Origin: Lingula anatina
Taxonomy: Eukaryota > Brachiopoda > Lingulata > Lingulida > Lingulidae
Direction: 5' to 3'
DNA: 51,908 nucleotides
Assembly: GCF_001039355.2 (NCBI RefSeq)
Contig: NW_019774158.1
Location: forward strand, 551,216-603,123
The position numbers and the translations under genes were made by a program. The notes below the pieces were generated by a model. It saw only the letters and a program-made list of their open reading frames with translations. It was not told the DNA's origin and made no database searches. Shown one piece after another: positions 21,976 through 34,400 of this stretch. Position 1 is the first letter of the stretch. Each line of letters begins with the position of its first letter.

Positions 21976-22179
21976 TCCACCATTGGACTGAGAAACCTTC
22001 CCCAGAAACCTCGAACAGCCGCCGCCTTTATTAAAGCACGTGCAAATTACGAATCGCGCATCTACAGGATGCTTTACCAGAGCCGCCTATTGGAGATCGG
22101 GTCAATGGAATTTGTGGCGTGCCTGCCCGTGAAAACGGTGAGGTGCGAAAAGTCAAGGCGAATCATCAGGATTTTGTGA
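21976..22179 (+). pseudogene. Decayed 3' fragment of the tail exon, start of tandem unit 2
   Basis: Nucleotide similarity to 14385-14535 is clear around GAAACCTCGAACAG and CGCCGCCTATTGG, then GTGAAAACGG. Insertions and deletions have scrambled the frame, and no upstream transmembrane part is present. It marks where the tandem unit begins. Non-functional as coding sequence. Confidence 0.75.
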
Positions 22180-25100
22180 CTTGACGATGTCTTCAAAATA
22201 TGTAGAAATGAACTATATATCTACAGTTTGCATATAATATCTCGTTATTTTAAGTTTCTATAATCAATTATCAAATGTTACAAAATATATAACTTTATGA
22301 ACGAGATGTTTACAGAATCAAGCAATTTATATGTACGTATTAATGCTCTGCGCTTGTAGGAAACACTTTCTCACAAAGTTTGACACCACCACGAGGGAGC
22401 AGCTTGGGTAAGGAACACTTCATTTTATTTGTATTTGTATGTGTCGATGCAGTAAAAGGGATATGAGTTAACATATCTAAGCCCCATATCTAAAAATAAT
22501 ATTGATTTTATTGTCGAAGGAGAACCTAGAAAAAGTTTATTCATAAAATGTGAGCAGTTAAGAATATTTACTAAACAGATAACAAGTATTTTCAAAGAAA
22601 ACACATCATGAATTAAAAAAAAGCATCGCCTTGTCTTACTTTCTGTCGTTACTAAGAAATTCAAAGAAAGCCACGAGTGTAGCCTATTAACAAACCGTTC
22701 ACGGAATGTTCACTTATGAAATATTATTTCAAGATTTACTATCTTCTTCTTTTAACTTGTTGAATTTTACAGAGAATACTAGATAAAACAATACTTTGAT
22801 AACTTAAACAATAGACTGAGTGATCCGAGATGTACATATATCTATTCCTTATTATTAAATTCGATAACCATTGCCTTATTATTCTAAAAGTGTGCTTAAA
22901 CTTCGCGTGATGAAAATATCAGTTACTAGAGATATCAATTGCATATAATTTGTCATAACCTCCTCCAATGCCGCATTATCTACGAAACCTTCTCTATTTA
23001 GTCGGTTGTACTAGACAAACTTCAAAGGGTTAATCAGTGCACACAAAACTAATTACTAGTTAAAGAGACACTTCGGAAAGGATAAATGCAGATTAATGTG
23101 AGGTAACTTAAGCACTGTCTGCTGGTTCACTTTATCAGTAACCAATATATCACTGACATATTTCACAAGCGTTCATCAGTATTTTTAAGCATCATACACC
23201 GAGTGCCGCGTACAGATAATGGAGTGGTCACGATTACCATGCTTAAACAACACGTGGCTTGAATTGTTAATTGTTTATCTTTGAACGTCACCAATTTTTC
23301 TCACAGGCTCCTACTCACTGGAACTTCAACTCAATGCAAATTTTGAAGAAAGAATCATTTTGAAAAAATGTGAATACGGATTGATTCATAAGAGACTTTA
23401 GTGACATTAAAAACGGAAGGCGATGTAACACAGGGCACGTATATTTTACACAAACTTTGAAAAAAGAATCATTTTCAAAACTTGTGAATAACGATTAATT
23501 CATAAGAGGCTATAGTGACATTTAACACGGACGGCGATGTGACACACGTCACGCCTCTTGGGAAATAAAAATGACTTCACGAGTAACTAAAATATACAAT
23601 GAGACCCTGACACTATCTGCAGTTACCGGTAAATGAGTTCAGACGGAGGATATTTATAACTAGTTACAATCTAACTAGCCTGATAGGGATATCAGAGGAA
23701 ATAGAGGCAGCGAGGTACTGTACACAGTAGCCCTACCTCACAGACATTTATTGGTCAACAGTAAAATTTCACAAAATATGTTTTCTGTGCCTTCGATTCA
23801 ATGGAAATCAAAGATAGAATAAAATAAAGAGGGATTTCGCGGGATTGACGGGAGAGTTGGTTCATAAATAAGGGCAGACTAGCAACTGCTAAGTGACAAC
23901 GATTTAAAACAACAAAATTTATGTACATATTTTTTCGGGTTGTTTTATCTTAAGCCCTTTTTAATTGCGGTTTACTGAACGACAGCGTGATTACACCATG
24001 ACTTGCGTGCCACTGGTGTTTTGCTATATCGAGTTTCACCCTTATCGCTGAAAAGATAATCCCACCTCACGTGTATTTTTGCCTAATTTGCAGTTCATTA
24101 TGACGTCACTTGGTGCCGAAAGCTTCATTTTAGGATTACTCATTGCAAGTCTATACTTTGCAAAATGCACTATCACTCTGGCTGCATTTTCGTAGCGACT
24201 ATGAGCAGCAGCTCTCAGTCGTTTGATGATGCAAACATGATCGATTTCCGATCTTAAGTGTTCCTGTCTGAATGCTATTAAAGTGTGACTAAAATTGGGG
24301 AACCGCGTCAAGAACACATGACAGTTATTTATATACAGAGGATAATTTTCTCTGTTTTCCCATCCTACAAAGAAAAATCCTCAATTTATTTGAAAATATT
24401 TTTATACATGTATTAAGTTTTCACCTGAGGAAAGCCCTGGACCTTTTATTACATCCACCACTTTAATCATTATCGATTTTTTCTATTCCTCAAAACCGTG
24501 ACACAAAGTCCTTCACATTTTAATTAAAACCTTCCATTGGATATGTTGTGCATCCCTATTCTACTATAAAAATATTTATGATTATGAATGCGGAAGACTA
24601 ATACCTACAGGTAACGATATTTACCGGTACCAATGCCACCTTCTTAATCTCAAGAAAATCAAATAATCTGATAACACCCAAGCAGTTATAATATATTAGT
24701 GTTCTCCTCTGAAGTTGTAGTTACACTAAAATGTGCATAAAAATCATAATATAAATGTGTGTCATTATTTTTAATTTTGAGTCTGCTATATCTACTTCGG
24801 AAATCTATCATCCTGGTGGTGAGCATTGAGAACTGCGGACTAACTAGTTCGCGGATCAGACATGATCGACCCACCCACTTTTGAACGCCTGTTGCATAAT
24901 TCCTGCGTGGAATACATTCAGTGTCTATTAAGGGATTAGACGGCAAGCTTTTAAGTGGGTAGTCATTTTTAATCTGCAGTTCTAAAGGCGGCTTAAGAGT
25001 GTATTCACAACCAGTCGATCCGCAGACTAACTAGTCCGAGGATCAAATATGCTGGGCACTTGAATCCCCTAATAATAATGTAATCCATAGGCCTATTCGC

Positions 25101-25577
25101 CACCCATAAGAGAGGTGGTCTCAATGAACCCGTTTAAAGGAGGCGTATCTTCCTGAAAACAAATTTATTTCTTTTGCGTCATGTAAGTTAGAAGTATCAT
25201 ACATGTAAGTTAGAAGTAATAACAACACATAAATGTTTACTTTACGTGATTATGCGTTATTGAGAAAGAACGTACAAACAAGGTTGTAAAGATAAGAATT
25301 GCGAAGTTGGGTGGTTGAAAAACTGTTAACTACGATCAAACAAATATAAGAATACCTGAAGCAAAAAGCAGTTACCAAGCACATTAATAAAATGCCCATA
25401 TTTGACCTGATAAGTGCAACTATGCAGTAAAAGTGTGTAACAAAGTGTACACGGTTTAGTTATCTAGCAAACAACGGACAGACTCGGTTATCATTGGCAA
25501 ACGCTTGTGGAATACATGTCAGAAGTCCACACATATACAGTTGCTTCTTTATATTGATGTCCTGTTCTAAACAACTC
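22180..25577 (+). other. Spacer of tandem unit 2
   Basis: Non-coding and homologous to the unit 1 and 3 spacers. It includes a local direct duplication of about 105 bp (23337-23444 and 23453-23557). The minus-strand open frame at 24042-24317 lies in a segment shared with unit 3 (33390-33600), but the frame is not conserved there. I see no functional gene. Confidence 0.7.
23337..23557 (+). repeat. Local tandem duplication of about 105 bp in unit 2 spacer
   Basis: Both halves carry AAGAATCATTTT…GTGAATA…GATT(G/A)ATTCATAAGAG…TAGTGACATT…CGGCGATGT or close variants. Units 1 and 3 have one copy each (about 15805-15900 and 32746-32835), so the duplication arose in unit 2. Confidence 0.75.
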
Positions 25578-25578
25578 G
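25560..25578 (+). promoter_or_regulatory. Putative leader exon end of LRR2
   Basis: AACAACTCG|GTAAGTAGT with the donor at 25579, matching the unit 1 and 3 blocks. The predicted intron to the acceptor at 27994 is 2,416 bp, enlarged relative to unit 1 by inserted repeats. Confidence 0.5.
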
Positions 25579-25929
25579 GTAAGTAGTAAAGGTGTATTTT
25601 TCGTTTATATGCTGAATATATTATTTACTTATCTCAATAGAAAGGGCAACATGGGTTTGGTAAAACAAGTGATCGCTGTTGTCATTTTGTTTCATTTTCA
25701 AATAGTTTTCCTTATCAGTGTACAGAAAACTATGAAGAACAATGACGATCATAGACATGACTCTTCTCTTTGCAAAGGCAGTACAGCTCTGCTGCTTTCT
25801 TTGCATCCCCCTTCTGTCTTAACTCGATGATCGCTTTCAGATTCACACATTCTTTCTGGGTCGGTCCAACTATGCAGGGGGTCTCACTTAAGGAATCAGC
25901 TTAATTGTCTGACATGCCGTAAATCTTCT

Positions 25930-26340
25930 TATCCCCTCAGGGATAGTCACACCCGAAATCACACTAAAATTCCCCTGCACCCATGCACCAAAGTCTCATG
26001 TTCCTAACTCTATTGATCTAGAAGGAGATGAAAGAAATTACGGTGAACATATTACAGTCACTCCCGAAGTTGCCAAAAATTTCGATGTACCCAAGCACAT
26101 CTCTAACGATCTCAACCACCCCCAGGGACAACCACACCCCAAGTCACAAAAAAACATGCACATTTCTTACGATAGTGTATTAATCCCCAACGCTTTTATT
26201 TCCTATTCTAAAGATATAAGGGTAGATAACAGAAAATACAATGTATAAATTTCAATGAACCACCCCTAGGGACGGCCACACCCCCAATTTACAAATAAAT
26301 CATAGGTGCCCATGTATATATGCCCACAATATCTTTATTA
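25930..26340 (+). repeat. Degenerate tandem repeat, period about 145-185 bp, three units
   Basis: The core CAGGGATAGTCACACCC at 25938 recurs as CAGGGACAACCACACCCC (26123) and TAGGGACGGCCACACCCCC (26267). Each is followed by CA-rich sequence, a TAAAGAT/TAGAAGG-like stretch and then the next CCACCCC core. It is absent from unit 1. It may be a diverged satellite or part of a larger mobile element. Confidence 0.6.
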
Positions 26341-26561
26341 TTCCCTGACGTTTCAACTTCCTTTCTCTAATGGTTTAGGAAATAAATGGTAATTTGTTAT
26401 ATATATTTTAATATATATATAATTGTATTAATTGAAAAAGATTTTATATTTTCCCCGCCCCAGAGGCAACCTGGCCAGTTTTCAGCGTACCTAGTCGAAG
26501 GAAACCCGTCCCCACTCCAATTCTACATGTTTCGTACTTCCAACTGTTTTAGGCAAAATCC

Positions 26562-26698
26562 TGGTTGCAAAATGCGTTGCAGTTGCAAAATGCGTTGCAG
26601 TTGCAAAATGCGACTCTACTTAGTAGGACTGCATTTTGCAACTAAACGTATTTTGCAACCGGTTGCAAAATGCGATCGGTTGCAAAATGCGGCTCTAC
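26562..26698. repeat. Cluster of GTTGCAAAATGCG motifs in both orientations
   Basis: GTTGCAAAATGCG or a one-base variant occurs five times forward (near 26567, 26586, 26605, 26664, 26680) and as GCATTTTGCAAC / GTATTTTGCAACC in reverse between them. The centre can fold (GCAAAATGCG…CTGCATTTTGC). It may be the subterminal region of a small fold-back element. The open frame through it is an artefact. Confidence 0.7.
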
Positions 26699-26699
26699 A

Positions 26700-27990
26700 C
26701 AGTTCCCCAACACAACCATTGCAATTAAACTGGCAAAAGTGCATAATTTGCTCTTCCTTCAACATACAAACAACATACAAAGAGGCATTGCTATGACCTG
26801 TGTTCCTTAGTAATTATATTTTGCTCTCGTTGGACTTAAAGACAAAGTAGGTGAATTGTCATCGATCAATATTCTAGGGAATCTGATTAAGCCTCCGTTT
26901 TTTGAATCAGTTCCATCAAACACATGTCAAAATTCTGCATCCTATCCCAGGTGATGTGTAACCCTGTTGTGTCTTTTAACGACTTAGTCAAGATTTATCA
27001 TGTACATGCCTGTAACCTTTTCCAAAATCCTGCTTAATGCTGAAACCTACTGATCCACCCATCTTGTGTGTCTAGCGCTTGCATTCAGGAATTTATCGTT
27101 GAAAGCACCGTGCATTACAAGTGTTCTGTGTGCTGTCTATAAATCTATCTAGCGTATGAAATAAGTTAATCTTCATAAACTATGATTGCCTTCCCGTTAA
27201 TATTAGCAGCGTCAGTCATTTGCTGTGTCGTAAGTGTTTTTAATAATTTAAGATATTGTGTAGGTTGAGTGTGTAAAAGAACGCGTCATACATGAATGTA
27301 CTAAATGTAAAAGAGGGATTTTAGCATACAGTGTATTCCATGCTTACACTGTATATGTGTTTGGGCTCTTATATCTTAAAATTACCTTGCATACACTATA
27401 TAGGATACCTCTGAACGTATCACATGCAATAAAATGTTATCAACTTTAAATAAATGGTCATAAAGACGCCGCCAAAAATCATAAAAGATTATGAGTATGG
27501 CACAGATTACGCATTACTTTTATTGTTAAAAATCTTGAATACCTGCGCAGTGGAATATAATGTGATTTTTTTTTTATCTACTTCGTGAAATGATTATTGG
27601 TCCCACCCATTTTACACGTTTTAACAAGCTTCACTCAGAGTTGTTCATTTAGGACAAATATGGTCGAAACTAGGATAGACTGATCTTGTTACTTTTTTAA
27701 AATAAGTATTATCATTTGTACTATATCCAACACTACCATTACTTCTACCAGTAGTTTTACTGCATGTGCTACTAGCATATCTGTATATATTTGATTACAT
27801 GCTAATTACTAGCTTTTAATGTTGCTGTTCTTGCCCATTCATTTCACTGTCAGGTGTCGAATGCAATGTTTCAGATTACCTAAAAATTAAAATGTTGTTT
27901 TCAAGAAAACAACTAACAACTTTTCACTTCTTTAACTTTTTGTATTTATCTACATGTATGTTGATATTGTAACATTTTGTGCCTCCCATT
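26700..27990 (+). other. Intron-like sequence before LRR2
   Basis: The block 26700-26770 (GCACAACCATTGCAATTAAA) matches 18270 and 34640, and 27490-27990 matches 37490-37920, so these bracket unit-specific insertions. Nothing coding is seen in 26780-27490. Confidence 0.6.
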
Positions 27991-27994
27991 TCAG

Positions 27995-29884
27995 GGTACA
28001 AAAATGGTTACAGGAGGTCTCCTTCTTTTCTGTGCAAGTTTGCTGATCGTTGTACCCTCAATATGCCAAGGTGCCTGTTCCATCAATCCTTACTGCTCAG
28101 ACTGTGCCAATTATACTAAAGAAGGACAGACAAAATGGGAATTTTACTGCAACCCTTACAGTTCATATTTTATAGATTTATCACACTTTAAGGCTACCAA
28201 TGATACGGTTGAATTATTTCAAGTCAAATATTTTTCATCGAGTTCTACACCTACCATCAACAGTGGTGCGTTCCGAAATATCCCTAATATCGTTCGTGCA
28301 GACATTAGGAACACGAGAAGCACCAATCCGTCTATAAGTTCAAGATCTTTCTATTCCGGTGTACAGAGAAGCCTGCAGACTTTGCTGTTTCGGAGTTCCT
28401 ACCTCACCGCCGTCCCCTCAGCCATAATGTATCTAACGGCTTTACAAGAGCTAGACCTTGGAGACAACAGAATAACTGGTGACCCATATAACTATCTTAG
28501 TTACCTGTCATCACTCCGGTCGTTGTTGCTTGACAACAATCGCCTATATAGTAGTATCCCAGCATCTTTGGAGCATCTGCCTAATCTCCGGAAATTGTCT
28601 CTCGCAAGCTGCTCCCTCAACCTTATTTCTTTGACGTCATTCGGCAAGCTGCCCAGGTCGTTAGAGTGGCTGAACGTTTATAATAATTACCAACTTTATG
28701 CAGTGCCTTCGGGTGTTGGCTTGCTTCGGAACCTGATCTATTTAAACATGAGACACTGTGGTCTGAACTCTATGCCGGTCAATGTCTTTGCCAATTTGAA
28801 GAAGCTGGAGTTCCTAGATCTAAGTGAAAACCCAGGTATTGTTCCCACTCTCGCTGTCCTTGTCCATCAGAAGTCCTTGAAAACTCTTAGACTTTCTACT
28901 TTGGGTTCTTCATTGACAGACATACCTAATGCAATATCAGGAATGGAAAAGCTGGTAGAACTTGTCCTAAGTTACAATGGAATACGAGAAGTAAATCATG
29001 GTCAATTTGCGAAACTGGTACAGTTAAGAAAACTCGACCTGTACCGCAATAAAATAACTTCTCTTGACCCGCTGTCGCTCCAAAATTGTGACCATCTGGA
29101 GGAACTGGACCTAAGGTATAATCTTATACATGAAGTGAGTCCGATCCTTTTTGTTCCTCAGTCCTTAAGGAATCTCTACCTGGACGGAAATAAATTTAAC
29201 ACGTTTGACAAGTGTACAATTGTAAACTTACTGGCACATCTTCAAAAGTCTTACATTTCAAGCGATCTTTTCATTTGCGATTGTCGTTTAGCCTGGGTTC
29301 GAAAACTGTCGGCGGCTTTTGGCTCCAAGGTAACTTTTTATGGACCGTGTTATCTACCAAGGGAGCTATACGGTCAGTCAGTGACTTCATTTACTCTGAG
29401 TGGTTGCAGTTCGGAAGATGAATGTTTTGAAAGTTGCGGAACTTTCTCAACTGCTCAACCTGATACACAGACGGTACATCAGACAGAAATTTTAAATCGC
29501 TCTTTCGTCAATTTAGCCCAACTATTCAGTCTCCAAAAGGATATCAGCAACGTTAAAACTATCACAATTGTATCAGCATCTGTTGCCGTTGTCGCCATCG
29601 TGGCATTCGTCGCTACTCTTGTTGTATTGATGGCATGCTTCTTCAGGCAACGAAACCGAGTACCTTCAAATGGAAGGAGCCAAGATCACGTCAATCAAGG
29701 CCTTCAGCTATCGGAAGGTGTCCAGAGTGAAAGGTCACTTAAGGGTCAAGGTTCTGGAGATAATTTGTATCTGAACACGGTTGGGATGGCCAACAGTGGC
29801 CCCAGTGGCACCTATGAACATCTCAGAAAATATGGGCGGGGTTTGACACACATTAGGGGCCATTACGCATTCTCCCATGTATAG
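27995..29884 (+). CDS. LRR2: leucine-rich-repeat single-pass membrane receptor
   Basis: Start at 28004, 9 bp after the acceptor CCATTTCAG at 27994; the upstream in-frame extension is intron without ATG. 626 aa in one coding exon, with the same architecture as LRR1: signal peptide, Cys-rich N-cap, about 12 LRRs, CDCRLAWV C-cap, transmembrane helix and a tail with NLYLNT and YEHL. Most substitutions relative to LRR1 are conservative or fall on exposed LRR positions (LDLGDN for LDLGNN, LYLDGN for LKLNGN). A 2-bp insertion (GTATAG for GTAG) near the end replaces the last residues, so it ends GHYAFSHV instead of YASSPVVHK. An intact frame across 1.9 kb suggests it is under constraint or recently duplicated. 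Its function, beyond a cell-surface receptor, is unknown. Confidence 0.87.
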   Translation, partial: GTKMVTGGLLLFCASLLIVVPSICQGACSINPYCSDCANYTKEGQTKWEFYCNPYSSYFIDLSHFKATNDTVELFQVKYFSSSSTPTINSGAFRNIPNIVRADIRNTRSTNPSISSRSFYSGVQRSLQTLLFRSSYLTAVPSAIMYLTALQELDLGDNRITGDPYNYLSYLSSLRSLLLDNNRLYSSIPASLEHLPNLRKLSLASCSLNLISLTSFGKLPRSLEWLNVYNNYQLYAVPSGVGLLRNLIYLNMRHCGLNSMPVNVFANLKKLEFLDLSENPGIVPTLAVLVHQKSLKTLRLSTLGSSLTDIPNAISGMEKLVELVLSYNGIREVNHGQFAKLVQLRKLDLYRNKITSLDPLSLQNCDHLEELDLRYNLIHEVSPILFVPQSLRNLYLDGNKFNTFDKCTIVNLLAHLQKSYISSDLFICDCRLAWVRKLSAAFGSKVTFYGPCYLPRELYGQSVTSFTLSGCSSEDECFESCGTFSTAQPDTQTVHQTEILNRSFVNLAQLFSLQKDISNVKTITIVSASVAVVAIVAFVATLVVLMACFFRQRNRVPSNGRSQDHVNQGLQLSEGVQSERSLKGQGSGDNLYLNTVGMANSGPSGTYEHLRKYGRGLTHIRGHYAFSHV

Positions 29885-30976
29885 TTCATAAGTAAAGAGA
29901 AGAATATTCCAACTTGTTTGTCTTGTGCTATTTATACCTGTTTTACAAAGCAATTCGTTTTTACGAGTTTACAAACAGTTACCCAGTTCGTTGTGTATTT
30001 CTGATTTATTAAATTTTGAATTGATCAGATCTTGTGAAAATATGTACATCAGGATTTATTAGGTTTGTAAATACATACAGGTATAGGAACAATCCCACAA
30101 ATATCTTCTGTATATCAATATTGTCAGATCACGGATGTGCCAATGCTCACTAGTGTTTTAGTGTAGAACCTGCACTTGCCTACTGCATGCATACTAATGC
30201 TGTGGAGCATGCACTATCTTGGTAAAAGGACAAATGGTATTCCTATAGAATGCCATAGCTTTCCTTGTAATAACCCCGTTATATTTACTGGACAGAATTT
30301 GATTTGTTACGTCAGCATCATACACTTAAACTGCGTTTTTTTTCTCTGCTGAAATCTGACACAAAGTGTATGTAACTCTAACCGCCCATAGGTACATGTA
30401 TTATTCAGAGAATGACCTTCACCTCCGTACCTTGAAAGAGTGTTTAACAGTCCTATATATAGTCAAAAGTAAACTAAGATATGTCGATGTTGTTTGAAAT
30501 ATTGTCACTGTGTTTTAGTAAAAAACGGCAGCATTTTTAAAGTTACGAAAGAGTCCACATGTATTACAAGGATGTACTTGTCAGCACTTCAGCAGAGGTG
30601 AAAAAAAGGAACGCAGAATACAGCAGACAGTTTAACACTCTGCTAGTGCCCTTCACGGTCTTACTTTGGGTTTGCATTGGTTGTTTAGTAATTGGACACA
30701 GACCTTGCTCATGCGTATTTTATTTTCTCTTTTGTATTTTATTTTCTCTTGTGCACGGAAAATGCATCGTTTTGAATATAAACGGAAAATATTGTGATGG
30801 TTCAGGACTTACGCCCTGCATATTGTTAAATGGAGTCGAGAGGCTGATTGTGATTATCGTTACACGCTTGTATTCTTTTCTGGTTAATTACGATTTGAAA
30901 TCCAAAAATGTCAAATTATTTGTGTTCATGTGTACCTTTTATACATCAGTCAATTGACGTGGAAAGGTGCATATTA

Positions 30977-31020
<44 letters not shown>

Positions 31021-31325
31021 GAAATAAAACAATGTCGAATAGGTGAGAAAGGCGTGGTCTTCTAATTCCGATTTTCCACACTTATTGCAACATAAATTAA
31101 TGAAATATAAATATTTATATTTGATGTTACTTATGACATCTGTATCTGGAAGTACCAGTTTTGTAAATAACGTCGTGGGTATTAAATTTAAAACATTTGG
31201 TTAAAAAAACAAAATTTCAAAATCGGAGTTTAAAAAGAAAAAATAATTACAGAATCTTACATGTGACGTTATTTCGGAAGTTATAGACAACTTGTTACAT
31301 ACCCTTTTCTCTATCTCTATTCACT
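29885..31325 (+). other. 3' flank of LRR2
   Basis: Homologous to the flank of LRR1. It contains an (ATT)n run (30973-31020). The open frame 30559-30957 overlaps sequence shared with the other flanks but is not conserved there, so I do not treat it as a gene. Confidence 0.7.
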
Positions 31326-31560
31326 AGTCTACCATGGACTCAGAAACCTTCCCCGAAAACTTTGACCAGGGAAGAAGGCACCTGCAATGCACGGACTGTG
31401 TGTCCACAGGAAGCGACACCTTTGCTCCAGCGAATATTGCTTTACCAGCGCCGCCTATTGGCGATTGGAACAGTGAAATAAGCGGCTCGCCTGACAGTGA
31501 AAACGGTGAGGTGCACTGTGTGTTTGTGTTTTGCTCGATTAATGAACAATTAAGTTTGCA
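31326..31560 (+). pseudogene. 3' fragment of the tail exon, start of tandem unit 3
   Basis: Encodes GSDTFAPANIALPAPPIGDW, clearly matching GSDTYAPAVIAHPAPPIGER of the tail at 13571-14610, followed by SEISGSPDSENGE against SKISGSSAHKNGE. The last 25 or so residues (including DDFYEDM) are replaced by read-through sequence, and nothing upstream encodes the membrane segment. Better preserved than the unit 2 fragment. An ATG at 31334 allows 102 aa, but there is no evidence that it is used. Confidence 0.78.
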
Positions 31561-34400
31561 TACAATATCTTGTTATATATTTAATTTTGTCAAAGCTATT
31601 ATAACCAAAGGTCCAAATGAAACTTTATCGAAATTTCTATAATCAGTTATCAAATGTTACAAAATGTATGAGATGTTTACGGGATCAAGCAATTGATACG
31701 TATATGTACGTATTGATGGTCTGTGCTTGTACATGTAGGAAACATCTTCTCAGACAGCTTGACACCACCAGGAGGGAGCAGCCTGGGTAAGGAACACTTC
31801 ATTGGTTGTATTAGTATGTGATGATGCAAGAAAGGGGATATGAGTTAGCATATCTAAGTCCCATATCTTTAAATAATATTGATTTTTTTCGAATTAGCGC
31901 CGCTAGAAATAGTTTATTCAAAAATGTATTTAATTTGAGCAGTTAAGAATATTCAATAACAAGAAAAAGGCATTTTAAAGAGAGCACATTGTTAATTTTA
32001 ACAAAAGTATCGCCTTGTCTTACTTTCTGTCGTGACTTAGAAATTCAGGGAAAGCCACGAGTATAGCCTATTAACAAACAGTTAATGGAACGTCCACATA
32101 TGAAATATTCTTTCAAGATTGAACAATCTTCCTTTTAAACGTGTTGGATTTTACAAAGAATAATATAAGTAAATAAAACAAGTCTTTGATATCTTTAATA
32201 ATAGACCGAGTGACCCGAGATATATATCAATTTTTTATTGTTGAATTCGATAATCATTGTCTTATTAAGTTAAAAGTGTGCTTACTTTGTGTAATGAAGA
32301 TAGCAGTTACTCGAGATATCAATTGTATATTATTCGTCATATTCTCCACCAATGCCGTATTATCTATGACCACTTCTCTACTTAGTCGGTTACACTATGC
32401 ATACTTCAACGGGTTAATCAGGGCACAGATAAAAGTTAAAGGGACCCTTTGGAAATGATTAATGCAAATTAATGTGAGGTAACCTTAGCAAAATCTATTG
32501 GGCTCACTTTATCAATACCCAATTCTATGTCATTGACATCTTTTACGAGCGTTCATCAGTATTTATTAATTTCCATACACCGAGTGCCGCCTACAGATTA
32601 TGAAGTGGTCACGATTATCCTGCTTAAAGAACACGCACATTGAATTGTTTATTATTTATCTATGGCCGTCACCGTATACTTTGGAGGTCGAGTTATGTGT
32701 TTTTCACAAGCTGCTACCCACTGGAACTTCAACTCAATACAAAATTTGATGAAAGAATAATTTTGAAAAAAAATGTGAATACGGATTAATTCATAAGAGA
32801 CTTCAGTGACATTTAACACGGAAGGCGATGTGACACATGTCACGTATAATATGAGGGTCACTAGAGGGTCACATGAGGGGTACTGATCACAGTTCACGGG
32901 AAACAAAACTTTTCGCGCCTCTAGGGAAATAAAAAGTGACTTCCACGAGTAACGAAAATATCCAATGGGACCTTGATACTATCTGCAGTTACTGGTAGAT
33001 TAGTTCAGACAGGGGATATTTATAATTAGTTACAATGTAATTTAACAAGCCTCATAGGGATATCAGAGGAAATAAAGGCAGCGGTAGCCCTTCCTCATAG
33101 AATCTGACGGTCACCCGTGACCTTTTACAAAATGAATGGCCTATTCGTTCGATTCAATGGAAATCAAAATTTAAAGAGATTTGCAGGATTGCGGGAAGAG
33201 TTGGGTAGCCTAGCAAGTGCCGAGTGGCAACGAGTAAATACCGACAAAATTTACGGATTTTTTCGGGTTGTTTCCCTTTAAACTCTTTCGAATTACGGTC
33301 TATTAAACGACAGTGTGGATACACCATGATTTGTGTGCTACTGCATGTGTGTTTTGCTATATAAGATATCATCGTTTCACCCTTATCGCTAAAGAGCTAC
33401 TCCCACCTCACGTGTATTTTTGCCTGTTTCGCAGTTCACACAGTGCCGAAAGCCTCGTTTTAGGTTATTGCCGATGGTGTTCATTTACAAGACTATACCC
33501 AGCAATCCGGAATCTTGCAGTTGCTTCGAGAAGCAGCTGCCAGTGGTTTGATGATGCAAACATGGCCGATCTCCTGTCATTAATGTTCCTGTCTGATCTC
33601 TACTAATGATTAGTAAAATTTTGGAACCGCGTCAAAAATATTAATATCTTATATTCCCGAGGATTAAATATGCTGAATCCCCTTGAATCCCCTAACAATA
33701 ATGTAATCGATAGACTTACTCCGCCTCCCACACCCGCTGTCCGAACAGTGGGAGAAGAAAAGATGCAATTTTGGCTAAACGCTTCAATTTCAAACTAAAT
33801 GATACATAAAAATAAAATGTTTTCAAAAGAAAACAAAACGATAAACGGAAATACGGAAAAACGATAAAAATATTGGCATGCACTTTGCAATATACCAACT
33901 TACTTATCATTTATCGTTTATCGGTATTTTACAGCTTGGAATGCCGCAGAGCGATTAAGAAGTGGTCTCAATAAGCCCGTTTAAGGGAGGTAAACAGATT
34001 ATCATTCATCTCCTGGCGCCACCAACCAAAGCATTAAAGTAGTATCATACATGTAAGTTAGAAGTAATAGCAACACATATATGTATATAACATAAAAACA
34101 AGGTTGTAAAGATAAGAATTTGGGAAGTTGGATGGTGGACAATCTGTTTCGTGTATCAATAGTTAACCAGGGACAAACAAATATAAGAATACTTGAAGCA
34201 GAACGCAGTTACCAAGCAGAGCCATAAAATAATATTATCTGACCTGATAAGTGAAGCTATACGGTAAAAGTGTGTATTCTAGTGCACAAGATTTAGTCAT
34301 CTAGCAAACAACCGACAGACACGGTTATCATATGCAAAGGCTTGTGGTATACGTGTCAGAGGGCTACACATAATACAGTTGCTTCTTTATATTGATGTCC
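31561..34400 (+). other. Spacer of tandem unit 3
   Basis: Non-coding spacer homologous to units 1 and 2, including CAGTATTTATTAAT…CACCGAGTGCCGC and AGAGGAAATAAAGGCAGCG. It retains a single uninverted copy of the sequence forming the unit 1 hairpin arms (about 32865-32910). The open frames at 33154-33606 are not conserved between units. Confidence 0.7.

Noticed and set aside
24042-24317. Minus-strand 91-aa ORF in the unit 2 spacer
   Set aside because: No ATG at its start; the frame is not kept in the homologous unit 3 segment.
26562-26698. Short regularly repeated motifs considered as a CRISPR-like array
   Set aside because: Motifs are 12-13 bp, in both orientations and irregularly spaced, and the DNA is eukaryotic.
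26386-26796. 136-aa open frame
   Set aside because: It runs through the GTTGCAAAATGCG repeat cluster and translates as CKMRCSCKMR repeats; no domain.
30559-30957. 132-aa ORF downstream of LRR2
   Set aside because: The homologous flanks of LRR1 and LRR3 do not preserve the frame.
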